From: Rhodohalobacter sulfatireducens
GTDB taxonomy: Bacteria; Bacteroidota; Rhodothermia; Balneolales; Balneolaceae
Direction of reading: 5' to 3'
Assembly (NCBI RefSeq): GCF_022012475.1
Contig: NZ_JAKLWS010000003.1
Span: forward strand, 124,001-188,000
Length of the DNA stretch: 64,000 nt
A program made the translations under genes and the position numbers. Shown here piece by piece: positions 1 through 8,281 of the stretch (the first letter of the stretch is position 1; each line of letters begins with the position of its first letter). The notes under the pieces are model-generated. The model worked only from the letters and a program-made list of their open reading frames with translations. It had not been told where the DNA came from and made no database searches.

Positions 1-235
1 GCCAGCCTTCGGATGTTTCTCCATCAAACAATAGCATAAAACCTTGCTCCTCCTCTTCAGGAGTTAATGTATTTGGCGCAACTTCAGCGGTTTCCATTTC
101 AGTGTCCATTGATTCGTCTGAGGCGTCGGACTGCTGATTCTCTGTATCAGAAGAGCAAGCGGTAAAAAGTCCTACTACCAAAATAGCCAATGTCAGTTTG
201 AAGAAACCGAGCTTTTCAATTGATTTAATCTTCAT
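1..235 (-). CDS. DUF1080 (3-keto-disaccharide hydrolase-like) lipoprotein, 3' end off the window
   Basis: Only the first 78 codons are inside the window. Translation from the ATG whose complement lies at 233-235 gives a signal peptide with a lipobox-like LFTACSS, an acidic Ser/Asp/Glu linker, then TPEEEEQGFMLLFDGETSEGW. That last stretch is the characteristic opening of DUF1080 domains (LFDGxxxxGW), a concanavalin-like fold that includes 3-keto-glycoside hydrolases. The product should be a lipid-anchored periplasmic or surface enzyme. It follows the Gfo/Idh/MocA gene (270-1784, same strand) by 34 bases, so the two are probably one operon; oxidation of a glycoside at C3 followed by cleavage of the 3-keto sugar would fit. 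The function is inferred from the N-terminus only. Confidence 0.8.
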   Translation of the reverse strand, partial: MKIKSIEKLGFFKLTLAILVVGLFTACSSDTENQQSDASDESMDTEMETAEVAPNTLTPEEEEQGFMLLFDGETSEGW

Positions 236-269
236 AGTATAAGATTTATGGTTTGTTGTAATTTTAAAT

Positions 270-1784
270 TTATGCAGGCATGTCTGGCAGATCCCAGCCA
301 TCTCTGTACTCTTTTTGAATCAATCCATTAGCGAACTGCTGAGCATTGATTTGATCTGTGTACTCACGGCTGAATGTAGGATTACCGTCCTCAATATTAA
401 ATCCATCTTCTTTAATAATTCGAAGATATTCATTAGGATTGATATTTGTGAACTCCATGCTTTCACCATCCCACTCGAGCTCTTTATCGAGTTCCTGAAG
501 ACGCACGGCAAGAACACCCATAACGACCATTTCATTAAATGGTCCGGATTTATCGAATGAAGATTTGGCTTCCGTTCTGTTTCCGGCGTTCTCTTTACAG
601 GCTCGTACCCAGTCCATTTGATGGGCTGCTTCACCTTCAAGATCGCCAACTTTTACACGTCGAACTGTTTGCTCGACATTTGGCTTATTGCCGGACAGTA
701 ACCATGGATCAGAACCGTAGCAACCATGTACAAGTGTGTCTTTTGTTCCGTGCATCAACACGCCGCCGCCACGATGGTTCATGTCTCTGCCTTCTGGCCA
801 TCCTTCCGGTTTGAGAGGCTGCAGTCCACCGTCGTACCAGTGTACCTCCACCTCAGGAAGTGTACCCATGCTGGTTTCTCTTTCAGGATATGTCAACCGA
901 ACTCGCTCTGCTGTTGGGGCTGATTCCTGGAGAAGCAGAGTTGAGCTTCCTTGTACCTTTGTAGGATAACCAAGTTCGAGAGATTTAAATGGCGCGTGCA
1001 GAATGTGGCATGCCATATCACCGAGGGCACCTGTTCCAAAATCCCACCATCCACGGAAGTTCCATGGTGTATAAATTTCGTTGTAGGGTCTCATTTCAGC
1101 AGGGCCAATAAATAGGTCCCAGTTCATTGTGTCGGGAACTTGCTGTTCTTCTTTAGGTACATTTAAACCCTGTGGCCATATAGGTCGGTCGGTAAAAGCT
1201 TCAATTTTTGTTACTTCACCAATTACATCATTTTGAACCCACTCGGTTACAAGATTAATGCCTTCGCCGGATGCACCCTGGTCGCCCATTTGAGTAGCAA
1301 CACCATATTCAGCGGCTAACTTCGTAAGCAATCGTGATTCATATACAGTGTGTGTCAATGGCTTTTCAACATACACGTGCTTGCCCATTGTCATGGCATG
1401 AGCGGCAATTGTAGCATGTGTATGGTCTGATGTGGCGACAACAACTGCATCAATATCGTCCCCCATTTCATCAAACATGACTCTCCAGTCCCAGTATTTT
1501 GCTGCGTCCGGGTATTCGTCAAATGTTCCTTGAGAGTATCTCCAGTCTACATCACATAGAGCAACAATGTTTTCTGTATCTTTCATCGCTCTTAGGACTG
1601 CAGCGCCACGGCCACCAACACCTACACCGGCAATATTTAATTTATCGCTGGGTGCACGGTGTCCTAAGCCACTTACTACTTTACTGGGCAGAACAGAAAA
1701 TCCTGCAGCAAAAGCAGCTGATTTGCCCAAGAAATCTCTGCGGGAAATACCGCTTTTTGAATCTTTTTTATCGAATTTTTTCAT
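270..1784 (-). CDS. Tat-exported Gfo/Idh/MocA family oxidoreductase
   Basis: A 504-residue NAD(P)-dependent sugar oxidoreductase. Residues 13-33 hold a twin-arginine signal (SRRDFLG then a hydrophobic Ala-rich stretch), so it is exported folded to the periplasm. The Rossmann motif GVGVGGRG lies at 53-60, and the family EKP motif, whose Lys is usually catalytic, at 140-142. The long C-terminal half resembles the extended secreted subfamily common in Bacteroidota and Planctomycetota. It sits just upstream of a DUF1080 lipoprotein, which suggests oxidation of glycosides to 3-keto forms. The substrate cannot be read from sequence. A paralogue lies at 35362-36651. Confidence 0.9.
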   Translation of the reverse strand: MKKFDKKDSKSGISRRDFLGKSAAFAAGFSVLPSKVVSGLGHRAPSDKLNIAGVGVGGRGAAVLRAMKDTENIVALCDVDWRYSQGTFDEYPDAAKYWDWRVMFDEMGDDIDAVVVATSDHTHATIAAHAMTMGKHVYVEKPLTHTVYESRLLTKLAAEYGVATQMGDQGASGEGINLVTEWVQNDVIGEVTKIEAFTDRPIWPQGLNVPKEEQQVPDTMNWDLFIGPAEMRPYNEIYTPWNFRGWWDFGTGALGDMACHILHAPFKSLELGYPTKVQGSSTLLLQESAPTAERVRLTYPERETSMGTLPEVEVHWYDGGLQPLKPEGWPEGRDMNHRGGGVLMHGTKDTLVHGCYGSDPWLLSGNKPNVEQTVRRVKVGDLEGEAAHQMDWVRACKENAGNRTEAKSSFDKSGPFNEMVVMGVLAVRLQELDKELEWDGESMEFTNINPNEYLRIIKEDGFNIEDGNPTFSREYTDQINAQQFANGLIQKEYRDGWDLPDMPA

Positions 1785-2131
1785 GATATGGGTTTTTTAA
1801 TTAATGAATTCTATGAGTGAAAAGATGATGGAAAGACCTTGCAGGATTTGAAACACATGAAGCATTATTGAATTTTTTGCTATACCAGTTTCTTTGTTCT
1901 TCTTTCCAGTCTACTTTGCACATGCTTATATATTAATCTTTTTTTGATGTTACTTCAATTTAAAACATGAATGATTTGATACAACTGATATAACATGAAT
2001 TTACAAAATGATTTTAACTTTCAATCTGTTTAAATGTGTTGTTTCTAATGAAACAAAAGGTGATGAAAACACTTATAAATTTTTAGTTTAAAACGTAAAG
2101 TTCAGCTAATTATTCATTCAAATTTACAGAC
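1785..2131. other. Divergent intergenic region, no gene seen
   Basis: 347 AT-rich bases between the leftward oxidoreductase and the rightward beta-barrel gene. I see no open frame of note, RNA gene or strong hairpin. It must carry the promoters for both flanking genes, but I could not place a convincing -33/-7 pair by eye. Confidence 0.6.
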
Positions 2132-2677
2132 ATGAAAAAAGTACTAATTACCTTAAGCTTTTTGCTCGCATTTATTTCAATAAGTCAGTCTGCACATGCA
2201 CAATGGGCAGTAGGAGCATCATACGAGATTAGAGATGAAGACCCGGAAAACGGCTTCGGTTTTCGTTTGGAACGGAGTTTTCTGCAAGACGCACCTATTA
2301 TAGATCTTGGAATTCGTGCTCACTTCAGTTACTTCAACGATGAAAATAATGTAAGCATGGATGATTTTACGTTTAGCCGCGAAATAGATGTGTATGATTA
2401 TGGGCTTGCTGCACTCGCCGGTGTAAAATTAGGTATCGTAAAACCATACGTTGGTTTAGGTATTGGTAACCAGCAGTTCAAGTTTAATGCAGATGTTGAG
2501 GGTTTTGATTTCAGTGAATCCAGTTTCTACTGGAATGGATTTGGCGGAGCCGAATTTACGTTGTTACCCGTTCTCAATCCGTTTATTGAGTATCGAATTG
2601 CGAACCTGACCAGTACCAATGATATTGAGTTTGACAATGTGTCGAGATTGGCCATTGGGATAAACCTCCGATTCTGA
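2132..2677 (+). CDS. Small outer-membrane beta-barrel protein
   Basis: A 181-residue protein with a classical Sec signal peptide (MKKVLITLSFLLAFISISQS, cleavage probably after AHA). The mature part alternates short amphipathic strands and polar turns, is rich in Gly, Phe and Tyr, and ends in Phe (LAIGINLRF), the usual signal for BAM-assembled porin-like barrels. Length fits an eight-stranded OmpX/OmpW-type barrel. The start is the ATG right before the signal peptide. It stands alone, with divergent and downstream genes unrelated. No specific ligand or function can be assigned. Confidence 0.75.
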   Translation: MKKVLITLSFLLAFISISQSAHAQWAVGASYEIRDEDPENGFGFRLERSFLQDAPIIDLGIRAHFSYFNDENNVSMDDFTFSREIDVYDYGLAALAGVKLGIVKPYVGLGIGNQQFKFNADVEGFDFSESSFYWNGFGGAEFTLLPVLNPFIEYRIANLTSTNDIEFDNVSRLAIGINLRF

Positions 2678-2820
2678 CAGAAGCATTTTTTTCAGTTAGG
2701 TGATAACTATTCTTCAGTTAAAAGGGTTATTTCTATCAAATGAAATATTCCTTAGTTTATATAGACTATATTTAAATAGTGAATCGTTTCGTTCACGATC
2801 ATAGATGTTTACATGAGCAG

Positions 2821-3858
2821 ATGCTTCTTGAAGTAAAAAATATTGAAAAGTCTTTTGTTGAAGGCGTACCGGTTGTCCGGCAAACTACATTCAGTGTTGG
2901 CGAAAATGAGATTTTTGCACTTCTCGGGCCCAGTGGATGCGGGAAAACGACTACACTACGTTTAATTTCCGGGTTTGAAAAACTGGATAATGGTGAAATT
3001 TACCTTGAGGATGATCTTCTTTCTTCAACCAAAAAACATGTAGCACCACAAAAAAGAGGCATAGGGTTTGTATTCCAGGATTATGCACTCTTTCCACATA
3101 TGACTGCCCTGGAAAATGTGGCATTCGGATTGACGGATCTGCCTAAACACAAACGAAAAGTATTTGCCGAAGAAGTATTGTGCAGAACCGGTATGGGAGA
3201 TCATCAACACAAAGGACCTGCCGAACTTTCGGGTGGTCAGCAGCAAAGGGTAGCACTTGCGCGTGCCATAGCACCTGAGCCAAAACTCATTTTACTTGAT
3301 GAACCCTTTTCAAACCTCGATGCCATACTTCGCGAATCGACCCGGAAAGAGGTAAGATCAATCATCAAAAAAGCGGGAATGAGCGCTGTGCTTGTCACGC
3401 ACGATCAGGAGGAGGCACTCTCATTTGCAGACAGGATTGGAGTGATGAATGAAGGCCGGATCGAGCAGATTGGAACGCCGGAGGAAGTTTACTATCAACC
3501 TAAAAGCAAATTTGTTGCGCGGTTTTTAGGGCGGACAAATATTTTTGAGGGAGAGATTGAAGATTCAGATATCATAGAGACTAAAATTGGTCACTTGAAA
3601 TTGAATCGAAAAGCAAAGGGAAAAATCACCTGCTCAATCCGTCCGGAACATCTGACCATTGAAAGTCCAAATGGCACTTCCGACAAATATCAAAAAGGAA
3701 TGATTGTAGCGAGAGAGTTTAAAGGTCATGATATAACCTACCACGTTGAGTGCGACGGGGAGAGATATATTGTGCACACCGATAACAGAATTTTGTTTGA
3801 GCAAAACGACGAAGTGGTCGTTCGGCCGCTGGAATCTGCTGTTGTACTGGAGAGATAA
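2821..3858 (+). CDS. ABC transporter ATP-binding protein, FbpC/PotA-like
   Basis: An ATPase subunit of the iron/thiamine/polyamine importer type (CUT1/FbpC/PotA group), 345 residues from the ATG at 2821. A GTG at 2779 would add 14 residues that do not look like this family. Walker A GPSGCGKTT is at 36-44, the Q-loop at FVFQDYALF, signature LSGGQQQRV from 136, Walker B LILLDEP at 156-162 and switch His in THDQEE. Residues from about 240 form a TOBE-like regulatory domain. No permease or binding-protein gene is adjacent, so it is an orphan here and its substrate is unknown. Confidence 0.88.
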   Translation: MLLEVKNIEKSFVEGVPVVRQTTFSVGENEIFALLGPSGCGKTTTLRLISGFEKLDNGEIYLEDDLLSSTKKHVAPQKRGIGFVFQDYALFPHMTALENVAFGLTDLPKHKRKVFAEEVLCRTGMGDHQHKGPAELSGGQQQRVALARAIAPEPKLILLDEPFSNLDAILRESTRKEVRSIIKKAGMSAVLVTHDQEEALSFADRIGVMNEGRIEQIGTPEEVYYQPKSKFVARFLGRTNIFEGEIEDSDIIETKIGHLKLNRKAKGKITCSIRPEHLTIESPNGTSDKYQKGMIVAREFKGHDITYHVECDGERYIVHTDNRILFEQNDEVVVRPLESAVVLER

Positions 3859-3962
3859 TTTTTCGAGAAAATTGAACCGACAAAATCTACCATTTTTTCG
3901 AAACGAAGACTGAGAGCTGCCGTAAGAAGAACTCAAAATCTTCAGATAAAAAAAATTTATTA

Positions 3963-6335
3963 ATGAAACGGCATTTCTGTTTGCTCACGCTATTCTTATT
4001 GATTGTTAACCCTGCCTTTTCCCAAACTGATATTGAGGGAACCGTTTATGATGCTCAATCCGGTGAAACATTACCCTCTGCAACGGTTTTACTTGAGGGT
4101 ACCTATCGGGGAACAATCACAAATACTGAGGGTCACTTTTCAATAACTGTGGACAAGCTCCCGGCTACACTCCAGATCAGGTACATCGGTTATGAATCAG
4201 CAAGGGTTGAGATTAGTCAGGATACCTCTCTCCCGATTGATATCGAACTGAATGTTTCAGTCACAGAACTTGGGGAAATCGTTGTGACAGAGGAAGACCC
4301 CGGTCTTTCTATTATGGAGCGTGTAATCGCGAGAAAACAGATCTGGAGAGAAAATCTTGATACCTACCAGGCCGAGGCATACACACGACAAATACTTAGC
4401 AATGATACATCCATTGTATCGATCACAGAAAGCAGTTCCATTGTGTATTGGGATTCTGAAGAGGGCCATCGCGAAATCCAGGTATCCAGAAGACAAACGT
4501 CTAATATGTCCGAAGATCAGAATTTTGCCGGGGTAAACTATCAACCCAATTTTTATGATGACAATGTAGAGATTGCCGGGTATAGAATAGTTGGAATTAC
4601 CCATCCTGATGCACCGAAGTTCTATTATTTTGAGTTGGAGGAGATCCAGCAGATGGACGGCAAACCGGTATACAAAATCAGGGTGTCTCCCCGGAGAGAG
4701 CGTCAGCCAACTTTTATTGGGACAGCCTGGGTACTGGGCCGGGACTATGCTCTTTTGGAGGTCGATTTACAACCGAACGATGTTGTCAATTTTCCACCGC
4801 CCGTGCAGGAGTTTAACCTGTCTTACCAACAGCAGTTCAGTAACTATGGAGGTGAGTTTTGGCTTCCGGTTGATATGCGGGTTGAGGGAACTGTTCGGGT
4901 TGGAATGGTAGGGTTGAGATTCCCCCCGTTTTTATTCAAGCAAACATCCAGAATATCAGATTACCAGGTAAACGTCTCATTACCGGATTCGGTCTACCAG
5001 AAAGAAGAGGTTCTTACAAAGGCCGATTCATCTTTTGTAGCTGAGAGAGAATTAGAGATTGAGACTATACCGCTTACTACGGAAGAAACTACAGCCTACC
5101 AGACAATAGACAGCACAAGAACTTTTGAAGAAGCCTTTAAGCCGGAAGGCTTTTTAGCCAGAATGGTCGATGAAGACGATGATACAACTGGTGGAGATTC
5201 CGGTTTTTTGAGTTCGATGACAAGCTGGCTTCCCGGTGGTTTGGGAGTTCGGGGGCGGTTCAACAGGATGGATGGATATCACCTTGGGCTCAAATATGAA
5301 GATGATATAGATGGAGTCGGTCTGAACTTCTCTGGCTTTGGCGGATATAGCTTTCACAGCGAACTGTGGGATATGGGGGTCCAAATAGATCAGGAACTGT
5401 TTGAGGTTGGTAATTTAAACTTCAATGTAAATGCGGGTTATGAAAAAGAAACAGACAGTAGGTTTGATTCAAGAATTTATTCTTTTGGGTTGAACAGCTT
5501 TCAAACGCTGCTCGGAACACAGGATTATTTTGATTATTTCCGGAATGAAAAAATGTTTGCCGGCATAACGCTCGAAAATCTTTTTGAGGACACGGATATG
5601 ACGCTTTCAGTCAACCGGGAACTGCACTCCTCTTTTGAGGAGGTTTCTGTTTTTGATTACAGCTTGTTTGGATGGCACAGGCTTCGGCGAATCAATCCAC
5701 AAATTGAAGATGGAACACTTCATTCAATCTCAGCAGAGTTGGCCTACAATAGAACCGGAACCGACTTTGGATTTGCCGGCAGAAACCAGGTGATTTTGTC
5801 AGCCGAACACAGCAGTGATGCCCTGGGCAGTGATTTCGATTTCACGCGGTTGGGTATGCAAATAGACTTGCATATCAATACATTTTACAAGCGTAGGTTA
5901 TTTGCAAATGCATTGGATCTTTCATTATCAGCCGGCACTGCATTCGGAGATTTGCCCCACCAGCGGTTAGGTACTGTTGATGTTGCTATGGACAGGTTTA
6001 CTCCATTTGGAGTGATTAAAACACGCCAGTCCGTTCCCTATGCGGGCAGCAAATACTGGATGGCATATGGGGAGCATAATTTCAGAACCATTCCATTTGA
6101 ACTGCTTGGTATGGATTATTTTGTGGATAAAGGTTGGGGAATAATCCTGTTTGGAGGTGCGGGGTATGCAGAAGCGAAAGATGTGGAACCGTTCAATCTG
6201 CTATTGTCAGATGGAATACACACCGAGATTGGAGCAAGCCTCAATAGTATTTTTGGAGTAGCCCGTTTGGATTTTGCCAAGCGTTTAGACGCTCCCGGAT
6301 TTTTTATCGGATTCAGTGTCCCACGTTATTTCTAA
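3963..6335 (+). CDS. CarboxypepD_reg-like / DUF5686 outer-membrane protein
   Basis: A 790-residue protein with signal peptide MKRHFCLLTLFLLIVNPAFS. Residues 23-110 form a carboxypeptidase-regulatory-like Ig domain (DIEGTVYDAQSGETLPSATV, then RYIGYESARVEI), the same module that precedes TonB-dependent receptors in Bacteroidota. The rest matches the DUF5686 pattern: a soluble segment then a C-terminal beta-barrel rich in aromatic strands, ending FFIGFSVPRYF with terminal Phe. It is presumably in the outer membrane. Biological role of DUF5686 proteins is not established. A terminator follows directly. Confidence 0.82.
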   Translation: MKRHFCLLTLFLLIVNPAFSQTDIEGTVYDAQSGETLPSATVLLEGTYRGTITNTEGHFSITVDKLPATLQIRYIGYESARVEISQDTSLPIDIELNVSVTELGEIVVTEEDPGLSIMERVIARKQIWRENLDTYQAEAYTRQILSNDTSIVSITESSSIVYWDSEEGHREIQVSRRQTSNMSEDQNFAGVNYQPNFYDDNVEIAGYRIVGITHPDAPKFYYFELEEIQQMDGKPVYKIRVSPRRERQPTFIGTAWVLGRDYALLEVDLQPNDVVNFPPPVQEFNLSYQQQFSNYGGEFWLPVDMRVEGTVRVGMVGLRFPPFLFKQTSRISDYQVNVSLPDSVYQKEEVLTKADSSFVAERELEIETIPLTTEETTAYQTIDSTRTFEEAFKPEGFLARMVDEDDDTTGGDSGFLSSMTSWLPGGLGVRGRFNRMDGYHLGLKYEDDIDGVGLNFSGFGGYSFHSELWDMGVQIDQELFEVGNLNFNVNAGYEKETDSRFDSRIYSFGLNSFQTLLGTQDYFDYFRNEKMFAGITLENLFEDTDMTLSVNRELHSSFEEVSVFDYSLFGWHRLRRINPQIEDGTLHSISAELAYNRTGTDFGFAGRNQVILSAEHSSDALGSDFDFTRLGMQIDLHINTFYKRRLFANALDLSLSAGTAFGDLPHQRLGTVDVAMDRFTPFGVIKTRQSVPYAGSKYWMAYGEHNFRTIPFELLGMDYFVDKGWGIILFGGAGYAEAKDVEPFNLLLSDGIHTEIGASLNSIFGVARLDFAKRLDAPGFFIGFSVPRYF

Positions 6336-6354
6336 GTTAAAAATCTCACCAAAA

Positions 6355-6385
6355 TAAAAAAGGCGAGCCATAAGCCCGCCTTTTT
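6355..6385. terminator. Bidirectional rho-independent terminator
   Basis: A 7-bp stem (ggcgagc / gcccgcc, one A-C mismatch on the + strand that becomes a G-U pair on the - strand) with a short loop, flanked by an A-run on the left and a T-run on the right. It lies between the convergent DUF5686 gene and the OmpA/TSP3 lipoprotein gene and can serve both. Confidence 0.8.
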
Positions 6386-6407
6386 AGATTAGATTCAATC
6401 AGAGCGA

Positions 6408-7361
6408 TCAATTCATTGGGGTAAATGAATGCGGATTCACAGGATGCGATTCTGCTCGCCGGTTCTTCTCACACCCGGGTGTATCTGTATCCATTTCAGC
6501 TTCGGCACATGGTATCGGCGCTTTACCTAATCCGCGAAGTTCAATTCTGTTTTCGCTAATTCCATTCTGCTTATAGAAGTCAGCTACAGAATTTGCTCTA
6601 CGTACACTCAATCGCAGGTTATACTGATCGCCGCCAATATGGTCTGTATAAGCGTCAATTCGCACACCAAAGGCAGAAGCGTCAAGCAGTCTTTCAACAT
6701 TCAGAGACAGCAATTGTGCGGCTCTGTCGGTGATATTGGAGCGGTCAAAACCGAAATTGATTGTGTTCAATTCACCTTCTCTGATGAATGGAGGATCTTC
6801 CGGGTCTAATGGATTTGTACCCTCTTCAATCTCTAATCCGTCGCTGAATCCATCGCCATCTGTATCATTGTTGATAGGATCTGTTCCATGAGTATTCACC
6901 TCATCGCCATCCGAAAGGCTGTCGCCATCGGTATCAGAATTCAATGGATCTGTTTCGTATTCATTCACTTCATCTCCATCGTTCAGGCCGTCATCATCGG
7001 TATCAGAATTCAATGGATCGGTGTTGTACACATTTACTTCATCTCCATCGGTTAATCCATCCTCGTCTGAGTCTGCTACCAGAGGATCTGTTCCATGCTC
7101 AAAGATTTCATCGTAATCATTCAATCCATCTTCGTCAGTGTCTGGTTCCAGGGGGTTGGTTTCGTACACGTAAATTTCGTCATAGTCATTTACCTCATCC
7201 CCGTCGCTATCGCGCTGTTGCAGCTCTTCGTCTGAGAGGCTCATCAGGTATTCGAGGGTTAGCGGATCTGGTTCAGGGCCGGGACCACTCGGGCCACAAC
7301 CGGATAGAATTAACATCGTTACTATAATTGTATATGATATAAACTTGAGTGGTTTGAGCAT
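6408..7361 (-). CDS. OmpA-like lipoprotein with thrombospondin type 3 repeats
   Basis: 317 residues. The N-terminus has a signal peptide and lipobox (MLILSGCGPS), so the protein is lipid-anchored. Residues about 50-187 carry roughly six Asp-rich 20-23-residue repeats of the form DTDGDGLSDGDEVN, the calcium-binding TSP3 type. The C-terminal 110 residues are an OmpA/MotB peptidoglycan-binding domain (NTINFGFDRSNIT, then DAYTDHIGG, then NLRLSVRRANSVADF, and RRAE near the end). It probably tethers outer membrane to peptidoglycan with a Ca-stiffened stalk. The Gly in TDHIGG is the usual TDNxG position. Confidence 0.9.
   Translation of the reverse strand: MLKPLKFISYTIIVTMLILSGCGPSGPGPEPDPLTLEYLMSLSDEELQQRDSDGDEVNDYDEIYVYETNPLEPDTDEDGLNDYDEIFEHGTDPLVADSDEDGLTDGDEVNVYNTDPLNSDTDDDGLNDGDEVNEYETDPLNSDTDGDSLSDGDEVNTHGTDPINNDTDGDGFSDGLEIEEGTNPLDPEDPPFIREGELNTINFGFDRSNITDRAAQLLSLNVERLLDASAFGVRIDAYTDHIGGDQYNLRLSVRRANSVADFYKQNGISENRIELRGLGKAPIPCAEAEMDTDTPGCEKNRRAESHPVNPHSFTPMN
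6800..7215 (-). repeat. In-gene tandem repeats coding TSP3 calcium-binding units
   Basis: About six units of 60-69 bases within the OmpA-like lipoprotein gene, each coding a DxDxDGxxD loop followed by E(V/I) and TDPL. Neighbouring units keep near-identical codons (for example repeated atcggtatcagaattcaa on the + strand), so copy number may vary by slippage or recombination. Confidence 0.8.
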
Positions 7362-7494
7362 ATCTTATTGGTTTATTCAGTTAGCTATTACGTGTATGTT
7401 TTGGTTCATAAAACAAAAATACAGAACCAAAGAGGCAATCAAAAGGTTTTTTGACTTATAAACCCGAAAGGTGATATATTAAACGCCTCTTGAA

Positions 7495-7568
7495 GGGGCT
7501 ATAGCTCAGCTGGCTAGAGCGTCGCGCTGGCAGCGCGAAGGTCCGGGGTTCGAATCCCCGTAGCTCCA
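7495..7568 (+). tRNA. tRNA-Ala (GGC anticodon)
   Basis: Complete cloverleaf: acceptor ggggcta pairs with tagctcc (one G-U), D-arm gctc/gagc, anticodon stem tcgcg/cgcga with loop ctggcag giving anticodon GGC, and T-arm cgggg-ttcgaat-ccccg. Discriminator base A; CCA is not encoded. It precedes the SRP RNA by 62 bases on the same strand. Confidence 0.97.
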
Positions 7569-7630
7569 CAGCAGGTTGATATTATTTTAGATTTTTGATT
7601 TAAATTGTATCGAAAAGCTGTTATTTTTTA

Positions 7631-7731
7631 GTGGGCAAGTCCCATACAGCCAGCTCCTTGTGAACTCCGTCAGGGTCGGAAGGCAGCAGCGGTAGCAGGT
7701 CGTAGCGGCGTGATATGGGTAGCTTGCCCAC
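7631..7731 (+). ncRNA. ffs: 4.5S signal recognition particle RNA (bacterial small type)
   Basis: About 101 bases closed by a perfect 9-bp stem, gtgggcaag at 7631-7639 with cttgcccac at 7723-7731. The apical region has the conserved Ffh-binding element gtcaggg-tcggaaggcagcagc, including the GGAA tetraloop. A T-rich stretch (cttttatttttt) follows as a terminator. It guides co-translational targeting of membrane and secreted proteins together with Ffh. Confidence 0.95.
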
Positions 7732-7759
7732 TTTTATTTTTTCGGTGGATTTATATCAC

Positions 7760-7785
7760 GTGTAATGCCTATCTGTTTATTACAC
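7760..7785. promoter_or_regulatory. Inverted repeat upstream of the PqqD-like gene
   Basis: gtgtaat (7760-7766) and attacac (7779-7785) form a perfect 7-bp inverted repeat with a 12-base spacer, 34 bases before the first start codon of the glycosyltransferase cluster. The size and half-site spacing fit a dimeric repressor operator; a weak hairpin is equally possible. No regulator gene is adjacent. Confidence 0.3.
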
Positions 7786-7819
7786 ATTTCATATCAATAA
7801 AAACCCTAAATAAGTAGCG

Positions 7820-8281
7820 ATGGCAAAGAAAGAGTTAGAATATCTCAAAGTGAGTGAACCTAATGTAGTACATGAAACTATTGAAGGGGAAACAATTCTG
7901 CTAAACCTTGGAACAGGTAATTACTACAGTATTGAATGGCCGGGAACAGCTATCTGGGATTTGTTGGTAGAAACTGGTGATGCCGAAGGGATTAGAAGTG
8001 CGTTTGTTAAAGCCAACATTGATAAACAGAAAGAAGTGGATGAAGCATACACCAAATTTATAGAAAACCTTATTGAAGAGGAGTTGGTAGTTACAGTAGA
8101 AAATGGTGATGCTTCAACGTTTACAATTGATGAGAATACTGAGAAAGAGTTTAGCAAAGCAGCTTCTAAACTTGATAAACTGACGATCAACAAATATTCT
8201 GATATGCAGGATATGCTGCTTTTAGATCCTATTCATGATGTTGACGAAAAAGGCTGGCCTGAACCCAAAAAAGATGATTAA
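7820..8281 (+). CDS. PqqD-like protein (HprK-associated type)
   Basis: 153 residues. Residues about 8-95 match the PqqD winged-helix fold: an initial beta pair (VVHETIEGETILLNLGTGNYYSIEW), a GTAIWDLL helix, and a helical stretch ending in FIENLIEEELVV. In RiPP pathways such domains bind leader peptides; a stand-alone PqqD next to HprK-like and NTP_transf_5 genes is a recurring but poorly understood set. The tail (96-153) is charged. The stop codon touches the start of the next gene, so translation is probably coupled. No leader peptide, radical-SAM enzyme or lasso cyclase is nearby, so its partner here is unknown. Confidence 0.8.
   Translation: MAKKELEYLKVSEPNVVHETIEGETILLNLGTGNYYSIEWPGTAIWDLLVETGDAEGIRSAFVKANIDKQKEVDEAYTKFIENLIEEELVVTVENGDASTFTIDENTEKEFSKAASKLDKLTINKYSDMQDMLLLDPIHDVDEKGWPEPKKDD

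Noticed and set aside
2779..2820. GTG start extending the ABC ATPase by 14 residues
   Set aside because: The added residues do not resemble the family N-terminus, and MLLEVKNIEKSF from 2821 does.
6944..7327. 127-residue frame opposite the TSP3 repeats
   Set aside because: His/Arg/Leu-rich shadow of Asp-rich repeats read in reverse; no motif.
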